Numbered from the stretch's first letter, positions 37,153 through 46,827 are shown. The stretch: DNA of 64,000 nucleotides from Streptomyces cellostaticus (GCF_001513965.1 NZ_KQ948022.1:62001-126000), one strand, 5' to 3'. Made by a program: numbers and translations. Notes: generated from the letters alone by a model not told the origin.

Positions 37153-38058
37153 TCAGCCGCGTCCGCGGCCCTGGTCCAGCCGGTCCAGCACGGCCTGCGC
37201 CATGGCGGCCTCGCCCGTGGCGTTGGGGTGGGCGGGGGCCGCGGGCGAGGCAGGCTGCAACGGCTCGATCCAGCGGTCCGCGGGCGCCTTGCACATGTCG
37301 TGGCCGACCGTGGGGCCGTAGGTGTCGACGTACTCGGCCCGGTTCCATGCGGCCACCAGGCGCAGCATCAGGTTCAGCCGCTTCTCGGTGTCCCGCAGAT
37401 AGGGGAAGTCCTTCTGGGCGAACGGCACCGACGGGAAACAGCCGCTGCCGTCGTCCGGCAGCAGGTCCGGGTAGCCGACGAGGAGCACCCGCGCGTGCGG
37501 AGCGCGGGCGTGCACCGCCCGCAGCACCCGGTCGATCTTCGGCGCGGTCTCCAGGATGGTGAGCGCCAACCGGTCGTATCCGGCGGCCTGGTAGGAGCGC
37601 TCGCAGGGATTGCCCGTAGGGTCCTGCGCGCCCAGGCGGGCGCAGGTACCGATGATCGAGCCGAATCCGACGTCGTTGCCGCCGATCTGGACCGTCACCA
37701 GGTCGGTGTCCCGTCCCAGCGCGTCGAGCTGGGGGGCGTTGGTGCCCTGCGGCTTCCACATCTCGTTCGTCGTGGCCCCGCTACAGCTCACGTCCTTGAA
37801 GGCGGTCGCCCGCCGCTGTGCCGCCACGAGCGAGGGGTAGTTGTGGTCGGAGCGGGCGCAGTCGGCGTCCACCTGGCGGGGGATGAGCGGGCCCGAGGTG
37901 TAGGAGTCGCCGAGGGAGACGTAGGTGAGGTCGCGGCCGTGCGCCGCGGCGGGTGTCGTGGAGGCGGCGACGAGGGCGCAGCCGCCGAGTGCCGCCCCCA
38001 GTACGGCGGCCCGCCGCCGGCCTCTCGTCCCGTCGCCCGTACGCGTGTCCTTCGCCAT
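37153..38058 (-). CDS. Secreted SGNH/GDSL lipase-esterase
   Basis: The 301-residue protein has a signal peptide (about 1-39; basic TRGRRRAAVLGAALG then AAA) and a single SGNH hydrolase domain of the Streptomyces lipase type. Block I is YVSLGDSYTSGP (Ser near 51), block III is GGNDVGFG, block V is PAHPNATGEAAM. Six cysteines (e.g. DADCARSD, SCSGAT, TCARLG, PCERSY) suggest the three disulfides seen in S. rimosus lipase. GGAGGATT precedes the ATG. Confidence 0.9.
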   Translation of the reverse strand: MAKDTRTGDGTRGRRRAAVLGAALGGCALVAASTTPAAAHGRDLTYVSLGDSYTSGPLIPRQVDADCARSDHNYPSLVAAQRRATAFKDVSCSGATTNEMWKPQGTNAPQLDALGRDTDLVTVQIGGNDVGFGSIIGTCARLGAQDPTGNPCERSYQAAGYDRLALTILETAPKIDRVLRAVHARAPHARVLLVGYPDLLPDDGSGCFPSVPFAQKDFPYLRDTEKRLNLMLRLVAAWNRAEYVDTYGPTVGHDMCKAPADRWIEPLQPASPAAPAHPNATGEAAMAQAVLDRLDQGRGRG

Positions 38059-38417
38059 GGAATCCTCCCCGTTCGCCCCGTCCGCGCGTTCAACTCGGTC
38101 TGTATACCGTCCGGTAGGTCTCGCGGACCAGAAGCGGGAACGAAGATTCGCGCCGAGGGGCGTCAACACCCGGCCGGAAAACGGTGCTTGACCGGGAATC
38201 CCCCTCCTACACAAACGCTGGCCCGCGTTCCGTGCGCCCGGGGACGTCTCGTCCCCGCCAATACCGCCCGGCCGCTCCGCCGTTCAGCCCTGTATGCCGC
38301 ACCGCGTACGTATACGGCTCGTGACGCATCGTCACAGGTTCCACGCACTGCCACCTTCGCGGACGAGCACTTTCGGCCGACCGGTGTGCCTGGCGCACCG
38401 CAGGCCGGCACCCCGGG
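38059..38417. other. Intergenic region before the epimerase fragment
   Basis: No gene is recognisable. It contains GTGACG-CAT-CGTCAC at 38321-38335, a perfect 6-bp inverted repeat, and a near-palindrome around 38302-38317. The missing 5' part of the epimerase would be expected here but is not found. Confidence 0.4.
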
Positions 38418-39008
38418 GCGGTCCTGCGGCGCGGCGACCTGTCCGCCCACCGCGACTTCGGGGACGTACGCGACCTCGCCCGGGCCGTCGCCCTCGCGGT
38501 CACCGCTCACGGCCCGCTGCCGCCCGTGCTCAACATCGGCGGCGGACGGGCCGTACCGGCACGGGAGTTGGTGTCGGGCCTGGCCCGCCGGGCGGGTTTC
38601 CGGGGCCGGCTGGAGGAGCGCGCAGCCGGTTCGGCCCGCTCGGCCCGGGTGTCCTGGCAGTGCTCCGACATCACGGCCGCCCACCGCGACTTCGTGGATG
38701 TACGCGACCTCGTCCGGGCCGTCGCCCTCGCGGTCACCGCTCACGGCCCGCTGCCGCCCGTGCTCAACATCGGCGGCGGACGGGCCGTACCGGCACGGGA
38801 GTTGGTGTCGGGCCTGGCCCGCCGGGCGGGTTTCCGGGGCCGGCTGGAGGGGCGCGCAGCCGGTTCGGCCCGCTCGGCCCGGGTGTCCTGGCAGTGCTCC
38901 GACATCACGGCCGCCGACCGCGCCCTCGGCCGGCGGCCCGTCCACGGCCTGGACGACGCCCTCGACGCGCTGTGGGCCGCGACGGCGGGGAGCGGGCGGG
39001 TGCCATGA
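38418..39008 (+). pseudogene. Truncated NAD-dependent epimerase/dehydratase with internal duplication
   Basis: Only the C-terminal part of an extended short-chain dehydrogenase is present: AVLRRGDLSAHRDFGDVRD, LNIGGGRAVPARELV and VSWQCSDITAADRALGRRPV then HGLDDALDALW. The Rossmann GxxGxxG and YxxxK regions are missing, and there is no start codon in frame before 38526. A 234-bp segment is repeated in tandem in frame, giving two copies of 78 residues. The stop overlaps the spherulin-4-like ATG (ATGA), so this was once the upstream gene of an operon. A product starting at GTG 38526 might still be made but cannot be an enzyme. Confidence 0.7.
38443..38922 (+). repeat. In-frame 234-bp tandem duplication
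   Basis: Copy 1 (about 38443-38678) and copy 2 (about 38679-38922) differ at only about five positions. The period is 234 bp: identical words begin at 38531 and 38765. The unit keeps the reading frame of the epimerase fragment. Confidence 0.9.
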
Positions 39009-39604
39009 GCCTGCTGGTGCCGCTGTATGTGCACCCGGCCGAGGACCCCGGTGCCTGGCGCCGGCTGATCACCGCGGTCGCCCGCACCCACGCGGTCGTC
39101 CTCGACCCCGCGAACGGCCCCGGCACGGCCCCCGATCCGGCCTTCACGGCGGCCGCGCGCGCACTGCGGGCAGCGGGCGCCCGCCTGCTCGGGTACGTCG
39201 ACACCGACCACGGCGTCCGGGACCGGGCCGAGGCCGTCGAGGACCTGCGCCGGCACCAGGAGTGGTACGCGGCCGAGGGCTGCTTCCTCGACCGCGTCAC
39301 CGCCACCGCCGAGGGCCTGCCGGTCTGCCGGCGCCTGGTCCGGGACGTAAGACGGCTCGGCGCGGGCACCGTCGTCCTCAACCCGGGCGTGCACCAGACG
39401 CCCGGCTGCCTCCGCCTCGCCGACCTGACCGTCACCTTCGAGGGGCACTGGTCCACGTACGTCTCGGTGTTCACCGGACCGGCCTGGACGGCACGACACC
39501 CGCCCGAGCGGTTCTGCCACCTCGTCCATGGCGTACCCGAGGCCCTCGTCCCGCTCGCGGTGCGCACCGCACACGAACGCGGCCGGCGGTCTGCGGACCG
39601 GTGA
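39005..39604 (+). CDS. Spherulation-specific family 4 (spherulin-4-like) protein
   Basis: The 199-residue TIM-barrel-like protein opens LLVPLYVHPAEDPGAWRRLI and shows VVLDPANGPGTAPDPAF, LLGYVDTDHGVR and EGCFLDRV, the family pattern. The barrel is related to endo-alpha-1,4-polygalactosaminidases (GH114-type), which suggests action on or around an amino-sugar exopolysaccharide. There is no signal peptide, unlike many relatives. It is translationally coupled to the truncated epimerase upstream, so it may be a survivor of a larger polysaccharide cluster. Confidence 0.8.
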   Translation: MSLLVPLYVHPAEDPGAWRRLITAVARTHAVVLDPANGPGTAPDPAFTAAARALRAAGARLLGYVDTDHGVRDRAEAVEDLRRHQEWYAAEGCFLDRVTATAEGLPVCRRLVRDVRRLGAGTVVLNPGVHQTPGCLRLADLTVTFEGHWSTYVSVFTGPAWTARHPPERFCHLVHGVPEALVPLAVRTAHERGRRSADR

Positions 39605-39712
39605 CGGGCGAACCGCCCCATCCCCGGGCCGGGTTGGCCCTGGCTCTGACCAGCAGGGACGGTATGGAAGGCTGAGGGGTCCGTATCCACGCAACGGGGG
39701 AGACTTACCGGC

Positions 39713-40366
39713 ATGGCCATCATCCACCACACCACTCTGAAGCCGACGAAGGTCGAACTGCTCGCCGGCTGGCTGCCCACCCGTCCGTGGTACCGAGGCG
39801 GTGCGGTCCCCGTCCTGGAGAAGTCCGGCGGGTTCCGGCTGGACGACCCCAAGGGCGAGGTCGGGATCGAATTCATGGTGGCGACCGACACGACCAGCCC
39901 GGAGCGCACGGCCTACCTGGTGCCGCTGACCTACCGCGGGGCGCCGCTGGAGGGTGCGGAGCACGCGCTCATCGGCACGATGGAGCACGGCGTGCTGGGT
40001 CAGCGCTGGGTCTACGACGGCTGCCACGACCCGGTGCTCGTCACCGAACTGCTGTCCCTGATCGAGGGCGGCGCCCAGGCCATGGCGCAGAGCCTCTCCG
40101 ACACACCCGACCGCGAAGTGACCCGCTCCTACGCCGGCGACCCCATCTGCCTGAAGGACTTCAGGCCCGAGCCCACCGACGACGATCAGGGCACCCGTCT
40201 GCCCGCACCCCACGGCACGACCCTCCGTCTGCACCGGGTCCTGAAGCCCGTCCCCGAGAACCCGCCGCTGCCTGCCCGGGAAGCGGTCGGCCATGTCGCG
40301 AGCGGCTGGCGGGGGCCGGGCGACACCCGCACCCGCGCGGTCTTCATGGTCCTGGACACCGACTGA
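39713..40366 (+). CDS. Maltokinase N-terminal cap-like protein
   Basis: The 217-residue protein opens MAIIHHTTLKPTKVELLAGW and has TAYLVPLTYRGAPLEGAEHA, TMEHGVLGQRWVYDGCHDP, the pattern of the N-terminal cap domain of mycobacterial maltokinase found as a stand-alone protein. No kinase domain follows. It is often mislabelled as a 1,4-alpha-glucan branching protein; no branching-enzyme motif is present. Function unknown, possibly sugar-nucleotide or sugar-phosphate related. Confidence 0.75.
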   Translation: MAIIHHTTLKPTKVELLAGWLPTRPWYRGGAVPVLEKSGGFRLDDPKGEVGIEFMVATDTTSPERTAYLVPLTYRGAPLEGAEHALIGTMEHGVLGQRWVYDGCHDPVLVTELLSLIEGGAQAMAQSLSDTPDREVTRSYAGDPICLKDFRPEPTDDDQGTRLPAPHGTTLRLHRVLKPVPENPPLPAREAVGHVASGWRGPGDTRTRAVFMVLDTD

Positions 40367-40595
40367 TCCACCGCCCGGCGGCATCAGGAGCACAGCCACT
40401 CACTTCCCCTCCCCTTCTGGCATGGCCCGGTCAAATCTGTCACGCTTTCGGCAGTCCTCGCCCTGACCCCATGAGGGCGCGGCGCACCTCTCCGTCACAG
40501 CGATCGCGCAACCAGTCCGCGGCCGCCCCGGCGCACCCCGCCGACGGGCGGCCATCGAGCAGGCCGGAATCCCGGCCGCCGCAAAGGAGCAGTGT

Positions 40596-42458
40596 GTGAG
40601 ACCCACCCCCCACAAGGCGCTCGGCGTCGGCGCATTCACCGTCGCCGCGCTGGTCGCTCTCTCCCTCCCCGTCACGCCCGCCGCCGCCCGGCCGGCCGGG
40701 CACACCGTGGCAGCCGACTGCACGCCGGCCCAGGCAGTCACCAACGGCGGCTTCGAAAGCGGTGCCTCGCCCTGGACCTCGTCCACGTCCGGTGTGATCA
40801 CCAGCCGCAGCGGTCAGAGTGCCCACAGCGGCTCCTCCTTCGCCTGGCTGGACGGTGTCGGCAGCACCCACACCGACACCCTCACCCAGAGCGTCACGAT
40901 CCCGAGCGGCTGCAGCACCGCCACCCTCACCTTCTGGCTGCACATCGACACCGACGAGACGACCTCGTCCACCGCGTACGACAAGCTGACGGCCAAGATC
41001 GGCAGCACCACGCTGGCGACCTATTCGAACCTCGACGAGAACACCGGCTACGTGCAGAAGTCGTTCGACGTGTCGTCGTTCGCGGGCCAGACCGTGAACC
41101 TGTCCTTCACCGGCACCGAGGACTCCAGCCTCCAGACCAGCTTCGTCCTGGACGACGTCGCCCTCGACACCTCCGGGGGCACCACCCCGCCCCCGGCGGA
41201 CTCGACCCGCACCCCGGCCACGCCCTCGTACACCGTCAGCCTCAGCAGCGACACCAGCGGCACCGTCTGGAACGGGCACGAGAGCGTGTCCTTCACCAAC
41301 GCCTCCGCCACCGCCCTCAGCGAGGTGTACCTGAGGCTGTGGGACAACTACCACGGCACCTGCGACGCCATGCCGATCAAGGTCAGCAACGTCACCGGCG
41401 GCACCGCGGGCGACCTCTCGGTGGACTGCACCGCCCTGAAGATCACCCTGGCGGCGCCCCTGAACCAGGGACAGACCGCGACCGTCGGCTTCGACCTGGG
41501 CATCACCGTGCCCAGCGGCGCCGACCGGTTCGGCCACGACGGTGCCTTCAGCTTCATCGGCAACGCCCTGCCCGTCCTCGCGGTCCGCGACAGCGCGGGC
41601 TGGCACCTGGACCCGTACACCAACAACGGCGAGTCGTTCTACTCCCTGGCCGCCGACTTCAAGGTGACCCTCGACCACCCCAGCACCCTGCTGGTCCCGG
41701 CCACCGGCACCTCCACCGACACCCCCGGCTCCAGCGGCCGCACGGTCACCACCGCCACCGCCGCCAAGGTCCGGGACTTCGCCTGGGCCGCGGGCCCGTT
41801 CACCAAGATCTCCGGCACCTCGGCCGCCGGCGTCCCCGTGAACATCTACTCCGTCTCGGGCATCAGCTCCTCCAGCGCCCAGTCGATGCTCAGCACCGCC
41901 AAGACCGCCGTCGACGCCCACGCGGCGCGCTTCGGCGCCTACCCGTACGGCGAGCTGGACGCCGTCATCGACAACAACTACTGGTTCGGCGGCATGGAAT
42001 ACCCTGGGTTCGTCCTCGACCTGGTCAGCACCACGGCGCTCACCCATGAGATCGGCCACCAGTGGTGGTACGGCATCGTCGGCGACGACGAGTACAACAG
42101 CCCGTGGCTGGACGAGGCGTTCACCGACTACGCCACCGACCTGGCCCTCGGCAAGACCGGCAGCAACTGCTGGAGCAGCGTCTCCTGGGCCTCCGGCGCC
42201 GAGAAGATCACCAACTCCATGGCGTACTGGGACGCGCACTCCTCCCGCTACTCCACCGTCGTCTACGGCTACGGCAAGTGCGCCCTGCACGACCTGCGGC
42301 GCGTCCTCGGCGACACCGCCATGGCCAAGGTGCTGAAGGACTACGCGACCGCCCACTGGTACGGCGTCTCGACCACGGCCGAGTTCAAGGCGGCCGCCCA
42401 GGCCGCCACCAGCACGGACCTGACCTCCTTCTGGACCCAGCACCGCATCGACGGCTGA
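40596..42458 (+). CDS. Secreted M1-family metallopeptidase with N-terminal jelly-roll-like domain
   Basis: The 620-residue protein has a signal peptide (about 1-40), then a Ser/Thr-rich beta domain (about 45-200; TNGGFESGASPW, SFVLDDVALD) of the carbohydrate-binding or galactose-binding kind, a Pro-rich linker and an M1 peptidase domain. The zinc site HEIGHQWWYG is followed 18 residues later by the Glu in WLDEAFTDYA, and the exopeptidase-type motif is GMEYPG in place of GAMEN. It should act as a secreted aminopeptidase; the added domain may tether it to surfaces. GTG start with AAAGGAG upstream. Confidence 0.9.
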   Translation: MRPTPHKALGVGAFTVAALVALSLPVTPAAARPAGHTVAADCTPAQAVTNGGFESGASPWTSSTSGVITSRSGQSAHSGSSFAWLDGVGSTHTDTLTQSVTIPSGCSTATLTFWLHIDTDETTSSTAYDKLTAKIGSTTLATYSNLDENTGYVQKSFDVSSFAGQTVNLSFTGTEDSSLQTSFVLDDVALDTSGGTTPPPADSTRTPATPSYTVSLSSDTSGTVWNGHESVSFTNASATALSEVYLRLWDNYHGTCDAMPIKVSNVTGGTAGDLSVDCTALKITLAAPLNQGQTATVGFDLGITVPSGADRFGHDGAFSFIGNALPVLAVRDSAGWHLDPYTNNGESFYSLAADFKVTLDHPSTLLVPATGTSTDTPGSSGRTVTTATAAKVRDFAWAAGPFTKISGTSAAGVPVNIYSVSGISSSSAQSMLSTAKTAVDAHAARFGAYPYGELDAVIDNNYWFGGMEYPGFVLDLVSTTALTHEIGHQWWYGIVGDDEYNSPWLDEAFTDYATDLALGKTGSNCWSSVSWASGAEKITNSMAYWDAHSSRYSTVVYGYGKCALHDLRRVLGDTAMAKVLKDYATAHWYGVSTTAEFKAAAQAATSTDLTSFWTQHRIDG

Positions 42459-42604
42459 TCCGGACCGGCCGGTCGTGGGCGCCGTCGGCGGCGCCCACGA
42501 CCACCCCGGCACGACCGCCACGCCACTCACATGGACTAATCCCCCCGCCGGAATGCCTTCGTTGGGCGGTACCCGGAGTGCGGTGCGGTCCGACCGAGGG
42601 TCAG

Positions 42605-43444
42605 ATGGATTCCGTGCGAAGCCATCTGCCCCGCCGCTCACGCTGGTCCGTCACCGGCGCCCTGACCGGCCTCCTGCTGTCCCTGTCGGCCCCCTCGGCC
42701 ATGCCTTCGGCGGCCGGGACCATGACCGAGCGCGGCACCGCCTACATGGGCATGGGGGTGCTCGCCCACGACGGCGCAGCCGCCGCCGACGATGCTGCCG
42801 AGTCGGTCTCCCGCGCGAACCAGACCGAAGGCGTGGACGTCGCCAAGTACCAGCTCAACGTCGCGTGGTCGACCCTGTGGGGCAGCGGCGTCAAATGGGC
42901 GTACGCGAAGGCGACGGAGGGGACGTACTACACGAACCCCTACTTCGCCCAGCAGTACAACGGCTCCTACAAGATCGGCATGATCCGCGGCGCGTACCAC
43001 TTCGCGACCCCGGACACCACGAGCGGCGCCACCCAGGCCGACTACTTCGTCAATCACGGCGGCGGCTGGTCCAAGGACGGCAAGACACTGCCCGGCGCGC
43101 TCGACATCGAGTGGAACCCGTACGGCGCCTACTGCTACGGCAAGTCCAAGAGCGGGATGGTCACCTGGATCCGCGACTTCCTGAACCGCTACAAGGCCCG
43201 CACCGGCCGCGACGCCGTCATCTACACCGCCACCAGCTGGTGGACGCAGTGCACCGGCAACTACGGCGGTTTCGGCGCGACCAACCCGCTGTGGATCGCC
43301 CGCTACGGCTCGGCCCCCGGGACACTGCCGGCGGGATGGTCGTACCACACGATGTGGCAGTACACGTCCTCCGGTCGGACGGTCGGGGACCATGACAGAT
43401 TCAACGGTGCCGTGGACCGGCTGAAGGTCCTCGCCACCGGCTGA
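42605..43444 (+). CDS. Secreted GH25 lysozyme (cellosyl-like muramidase)
   Basis: The 279-residue protein has a Sec signal (about 1-38), a short spacer and a GH25 barrel from about residue 75: EGVDVAKYQLNVAW, WAYAKATEGTYYTN, GAYHFATPD and the catalytic GALDIEWNPYG, ending with MWQYTSSGRTVGDHDRF. It resembles the N,O-diacetylmuramidases of Streptomyces and should cleave peptidoglycan glycan strands. It may help remodel the producer's wall or lyse other bacteria. GAGGG lies before the ATG. Confidence 0.92.
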   Translation: MDSVRSHLPRRSRWSVTGALTGLLLSLSAPSAMPSAAGTMTERGTAYMGMGVLAHDGAAAADDAAESVSRANQTEGVDVAKYQLNVAWSTLWGSGVKWAYAKATEGTYYTNPYFAQQYNGSYKIGMIRGAYHFATPDTTSGATQADYFVNHGGGWSKDGKTLPGALDIEWNPYGAYCYGKSKSGMVTWIRDFLNRYKARTGRDAVIYTATSWWTQCTGNYGGFGATNPLWIARYGSAPGTLPAGWSYHTMWQYTSSGRTVGDHDRFNGAVDRLKVLATG

Positions 43445-43461
43445 CGTGCCGTCGGGAGCGC

Positions 43462-44217
43462 TCAGGCGGCCGCCCAGGTACCGAGCGCCCGGGCCAGCCG
43501 GTCGCTGTGCTCCCGGGAGACGCCCTGTGCCAGCCGTATGCCGAAGCGCGGGCTCATGGGGCCGTCGCAGACCAGGATGCCCTCGTACGGCTGCGCGCCC
43601 CCGCTGAGCGGCGACGGACCGGGCAGCGTCCACCGGGCCGGGTCCCACAGCGGATGGTCGAGCAGGCACTCCACCAGCCACGGAGTGTGGTCCGCGGGCA
43701 CCCCCGCCCACACGAGCGCCTCGGCGATCGCCCCGGCCGCGTCGTCCGGCAGATCCTCGTCGCCGAGCGCGGGCAGCAGGATGAGAAGCCGGGCGTGCAC
43801 GTCATGGATGCCGGGGGCGTCGGTGGCCGGGGTGCGCGCTATGTGCGCCAGTTCCCGCCAGGCCAGGCCCGGGCCGGCCTGGTGGCCGTCGAGCGTGGCC
43901 AGGAATCCGTGGCGGTCCCAGTCCGGGTGAACGACGAAGCAGTCGGTCCCGGTGTCGTCCGGGGCGTTGCGGCCCACCACCACGGCCGTGTGCCCGTCCG
44001 CGAAGGGCACGCGGAAGGCGGGCCACCGCTCCTCGTCGGACAGGGCTTCCAAGGCCGCGTCCACATCGGAGGGGTCCGCCCCGAACCACTCTGGGTCCGG
44101 ATCGCCGTGTTCCTCGTCGCCGCCGCACACGTACATCAGGTAAGCGGCCCAGAACCCGGGCAGGTCCAGCAGGGCCTCCCCGGCGACGACCGGGCCCTCG
44201 TATCCGTCGATCACCAT
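43462..44217 (-). CDS. Conserved hypothetical protein, acidic, cytoplasmic
   Basis: This 251-residue acidic protein starts MVIDGYEGPVVAGEALLDLP and includes EERWPAFRVPFADGHTAVVV and CFVVHPDWDRHGFLATLDGH. Its Trp/Pro-rich beta pattern is like SUKH/SMI1 relatives of Streptomyces, but a firm domain was not recognised. No signal or membrane helix is seen. It is convergent with the lysozyme gene, with 17 bp between stops. Confidence 0.7.
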   Translation of the reverse strand: MVIDGYEGPVVAGEALLDLPGFWAAYLMYVCGGDEEHGDPDPEWFGADPSDVDAALEALSDEERWPAFRVPFADGHTAVVVGRNAPDDTGTDCFVVHPDWDRHGFLATLDGHQAGPGLAWRELAHIARTPATDAPGIHDVHARLLILLPALGDEDLPDDAAGAIAEALVWAGVPADHTPWLVECLLDHPLWDPARWTLPGPSPLSGGAQPYEGILVCDGPMSPRFGIRLAQGVSREHSDRLARALGTWAAA

Positions 44218-44273
44218 GCGTCAAGACTGCCAGCCGCCACTGACAACGGCCGTACCGCGCCGGTCAGGCCGAG

Positions 44274-44366
<93 letters not shown>

Positions 44367-44471
44367 TCGTTCCCGGCCCGGTCTCCCGTGCCGTTCACGA
44401 GAACAACAGTGACAGGGGGCGCTGACGGCAGGCTGACACGTCGACGCGGCGGTCGGGCCTCCGGCGTCCTC

Positions 44472-45374
44472 CTAGGGGTGCAGGCCGGTGAGCAGGGCCG
44501 CCGTGCGTGCGAAGTCGGCGGGGGCTGCGTTCCAGCCGGGAGTGATCGGCGACACGGAGATCCGGCCGGCCTCGACGGACGCGACATCACTGCCCGGCCC
44601 GGCCGGGCCGTCCGCCACGGTGACGGTCACCTTCCAGGTTCCGTCTGCGTTGTCGGCGTACTCGGACTTGAGCACGGGGTGCGGATCCTGCGTGGTGACG
44701 TCGGCGCCCCGCGCGGTGCCGGCGCCGTCCGCGCCGACCACCGGGTGGTCGACGTCGAGCCCCATCCCCTCCGGCAGCAGGCGTCCGCCGCGGGCCCTGC
44801 CGCGCAGCCGGTCGACGAGCCCGACCACGAAGTCGTCGGTCGGGCGCATGGCGTTGAGGATCCGGGCGGGCACGGGAGGCTCGAGTCCGCCCGTGCTCAC
44901 GGCGATCGCCGGCACTCCGTCCTCCACGGCCGTCACCGCGGCGCCCACCGTGCCCGAATGGGTCGCCATGGCCGCCAGGTTGGGGCCGAAGTTCGTCCCC
45001 GAGACGACCAGGTCGGGCGCGTGGCCGGTGAACACGGCGGCGAGACCGAAGCCCACCGCGTCCGACGGGGTGCCGTCGACGGCCCAGACCTTCGGCTGCG
45101 GGTGTTTCACCGCGATCGTGGCCGCCCCGGAGATCTTCGTCCCGGCCCCGCTCTGGTTCGTCAGCGGGGCGACGATCGTGACGTCGTGGCCCGCCGCCGT
45201 GAGGCGGTCGTACAGCATGCGGATGCCGGGGGCGTCGTAACCGTCGTCGTCGGTCAGGAGGATGCGCAGGGGGCGGGGCGGGGCGGCTTCGCGCGGTGCG
45301 GCGGAGGCGGTGGTGCCGAGCGCGCCGGCGCACAGCAGCAGAGCGGCGAGCGGCAGGACGTGTCTGCGTTGCAT
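44472..45374 (-). CDS. Secreted SurE-like 5'/3'-nucleotidase
   Basis: The 300-residue protein has a signal peptide (about 1-26) and a SurE fold: LLTDDDGYDAPGI (metal-binding Asp-Asp), VAPLTNQSGAG, VDGTPSDAV and VVSGTNFGPNL. SurE enzymes remove phosphate from nucleoside monophosphates; this exported version may scavenge phosphate or nucleosides. AAGGAG precedes the ATG. It lies 50 bp downstream of the MFS gene on the same strand, so both may be under the LacI regulator. Confidence 0.88.
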   Translation of the reverse strand: MQRRHVLPLAALLLCAGALGTTASAAPREAAPPRPLRILLTDDDGYDAPGIRMLYDRLTAAGHDVTIVAPLTNQSGAGTKISGAATIAVKHPQPKVWAVDGTPSDAVGFGLAAVFTGHAPDLVVSGTNFGPNLAAMATHSGTVGAAVTAVEDGVPAIAVSTGGLEPPVPARILNAMRPTDDFVVGLVDRLRGRARGGRLLPEGMGLDVDHPVVGADGAGTARGADVTTQDPHPVLKSEYADNADGTWKVTVTVADGPAGPGSDVASVEAGRISVSPITPGWNAAPADFARTAALLTGLHP

Positions 45375-45424
45375 GGGGGTCTCCTTGGAGGGGGTGCCGT
45401 GGCGGAGGAGGAAGCGGGCGGGGC

Positions 45425-46687
45425 TCAACGCACGCCGCGGATGGGCCAGATGGCCAGCGCGCCGAGCAGCGACAGGGCGCCGCCGAAGAGGAACAGCGGC
45501 GTGTAGCCGCCGAACGCGGTGACCACGGCGGAGGCGACGAACGGCGCGACGATCTGCGGACCGGCGTTGGCGATGTTGAGCACACCCATGTCGCGCGCGG
45601 CGTCCTCCGCGCGCGGAAGGACCAGCGTGACGACGGCGGTGTCCACGGCCATGAAGCAGCCGAACGCGAGCCCGTTGAGCGCGCTGAAGACGAGCATGCC
45701 CGGCCAGGTGGGCGCCACCACCGGGACGGCCATGACGAGACCGGCGAGCGCCGCGGACACACCGACGAACACCTTGCGCCGGTTCCAGCGGTCCGACAGC
45801 AGGCCACCGACCAGCGTGGAGACGGCCATCGCCGCCATCGACACCGGCGTGAGGACGGCCATCGCTGCCGCCGGCCGCAGCCCCGCGGGCAGCGTGATGT
45901 GGTCGTCGAGGATGTAGAGCTGGTAGCCGACGACGGAGAAGTAGCCCAGCACCATCAGGGCCCGGCCGATGAACGCCCAGCGGAAGTCTCTGCTGCCCAG
46001 GGCGGACAGGAACAGTGCCGCGCGGCGACGCCAGGGCACCGACGGCACGGGCTCGGCGTTCGGCTCGCGCGGAACGTCCCGGCACAGCGCCGTCAGCAGC
46101 ACGGCGGCCGCAGCCGCGACGAGCCCCAGGGTGAGGTAGCCCGTGGCGAGACGGCCGGCGGTCCGCGAGGCGATCAGCACGCCGAGAGTGCCGCCCACGG
46201 GCAGGGCCAGCCCCACCAGCGCGGAGGCCGTACCACGGCGGTCCGGCGCTATGCGGTCGGGCACGATCGCCGTGACGGCGGCCTGGTAGACGTTCATGGT
46301 CGCCTGCACGAGACACCAGGCGATCCCGACCAGCAGGGCCGTGCGCACGCTACCCAGGAAGGCGAGACCCGCGAGCGAGGCCAGGGCGCCGCCGAGCACC
46401 CAGGGGTTGCGTCGCCCCGAGCGGTCCGACAGAGCCCCCGCGACGGGGTTGCACGCGGTGGCGAACACCGCGCTGATCCCGCCGATCAGACCGAGCAGCG
46501 CCACCTTGTGATCCGGGTCGATCGCCTCGACCTGCGTGGGCAGCAGGACGGATCCGGCTCCCATGTAGACGGCGTACAGGGAGGCGTTGGCGACCAGGAG
46601 CAACGCCATGAGCCCACGCCGCCGGGGATCGGGGCCATGGGCGGCGCTGGTCGGCCGGATTTCGTCTGTCGCGGAGAACGGGGGCAT
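45425..46687 (-). CDS. MFS transporter, 12 helices
   Basis: The 420-residue transporter has two six-helix halves. Motif A is seen twice in relaxed form (GALSDRSGRRNPW and GLLSDRWNRRKVF). The pattern resembles the sugar or disaccharide-type MFS proteins (GPH/SWEET-like TIGR cluster) more than drug exporters, and the adjacent LacI repressor supports a sugar or glycoside substrate. AGGAG precedes the ATG. The divergent spacer to lacI holds three copies of a common operator. Confidence 0.8.
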   Translation of the reverse strand: MPPFSATDEIRPTSAAHGPDPRRRGLMALLLVANASLYAVYMGAGSVLLPTQVEAIDPDHKVALLGLIGGISAVFATACNPVAGALSDRSGRRNPWVLGGALASLAGLAFLGSVRTALLVGIAWCLVQATMNVYQAAVTAIVPDRIAPDRRGTASALVGLALPVGGTLGVLIASRTAGRLATGYLTLGLVAAAAAVLLTALCRDVPREPNAEPVPSVPWRRRAALFLSALGSRDFRWAFIGRALMVLGYFSVVGYQLYILDDHITLPAGLRPAAAMAVLTPVSMAAMAVSTLVGGLLSDRWNRRKVFVGVSAALAGLVMAVPVVAPTWPGMLVFSALNGLAFGCFMAVDTAVVTLVLPRAEDAARDMGVLNIANAGPQIVAPFVASAVVTAFGGYTPLFLFGGALSLLGALAIWPIRGVR

Positions 46688-46827
46688 GTCGACTCCTGGG
46701 GAGGAAGGGTTCAGGCAGGACCGAGCCGTGAGGGGTGGGGGAGGGCCGAGCCGAAGGGGTCGGGCAGGGCCGAGCCGTGAGGGAAGGGCGGCTGTGCGAG
46801 GGGAATCCGCGGGTGTCGGATCGCCGA

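Noticed and set aside
38443..38922. Repeat as CRISPR or other regulatory array
   Set aside because: Only two long units, protein-coding and in frame; a gene-internal duplication explains it.
39713..40366. 1,4-alpha-glucan branching enzyme
   Set aside because: Too short and without GH13 or GH57 motifs; the sequence matches the stand-alone maltokinase cap-like family that is often mislabelled this way.
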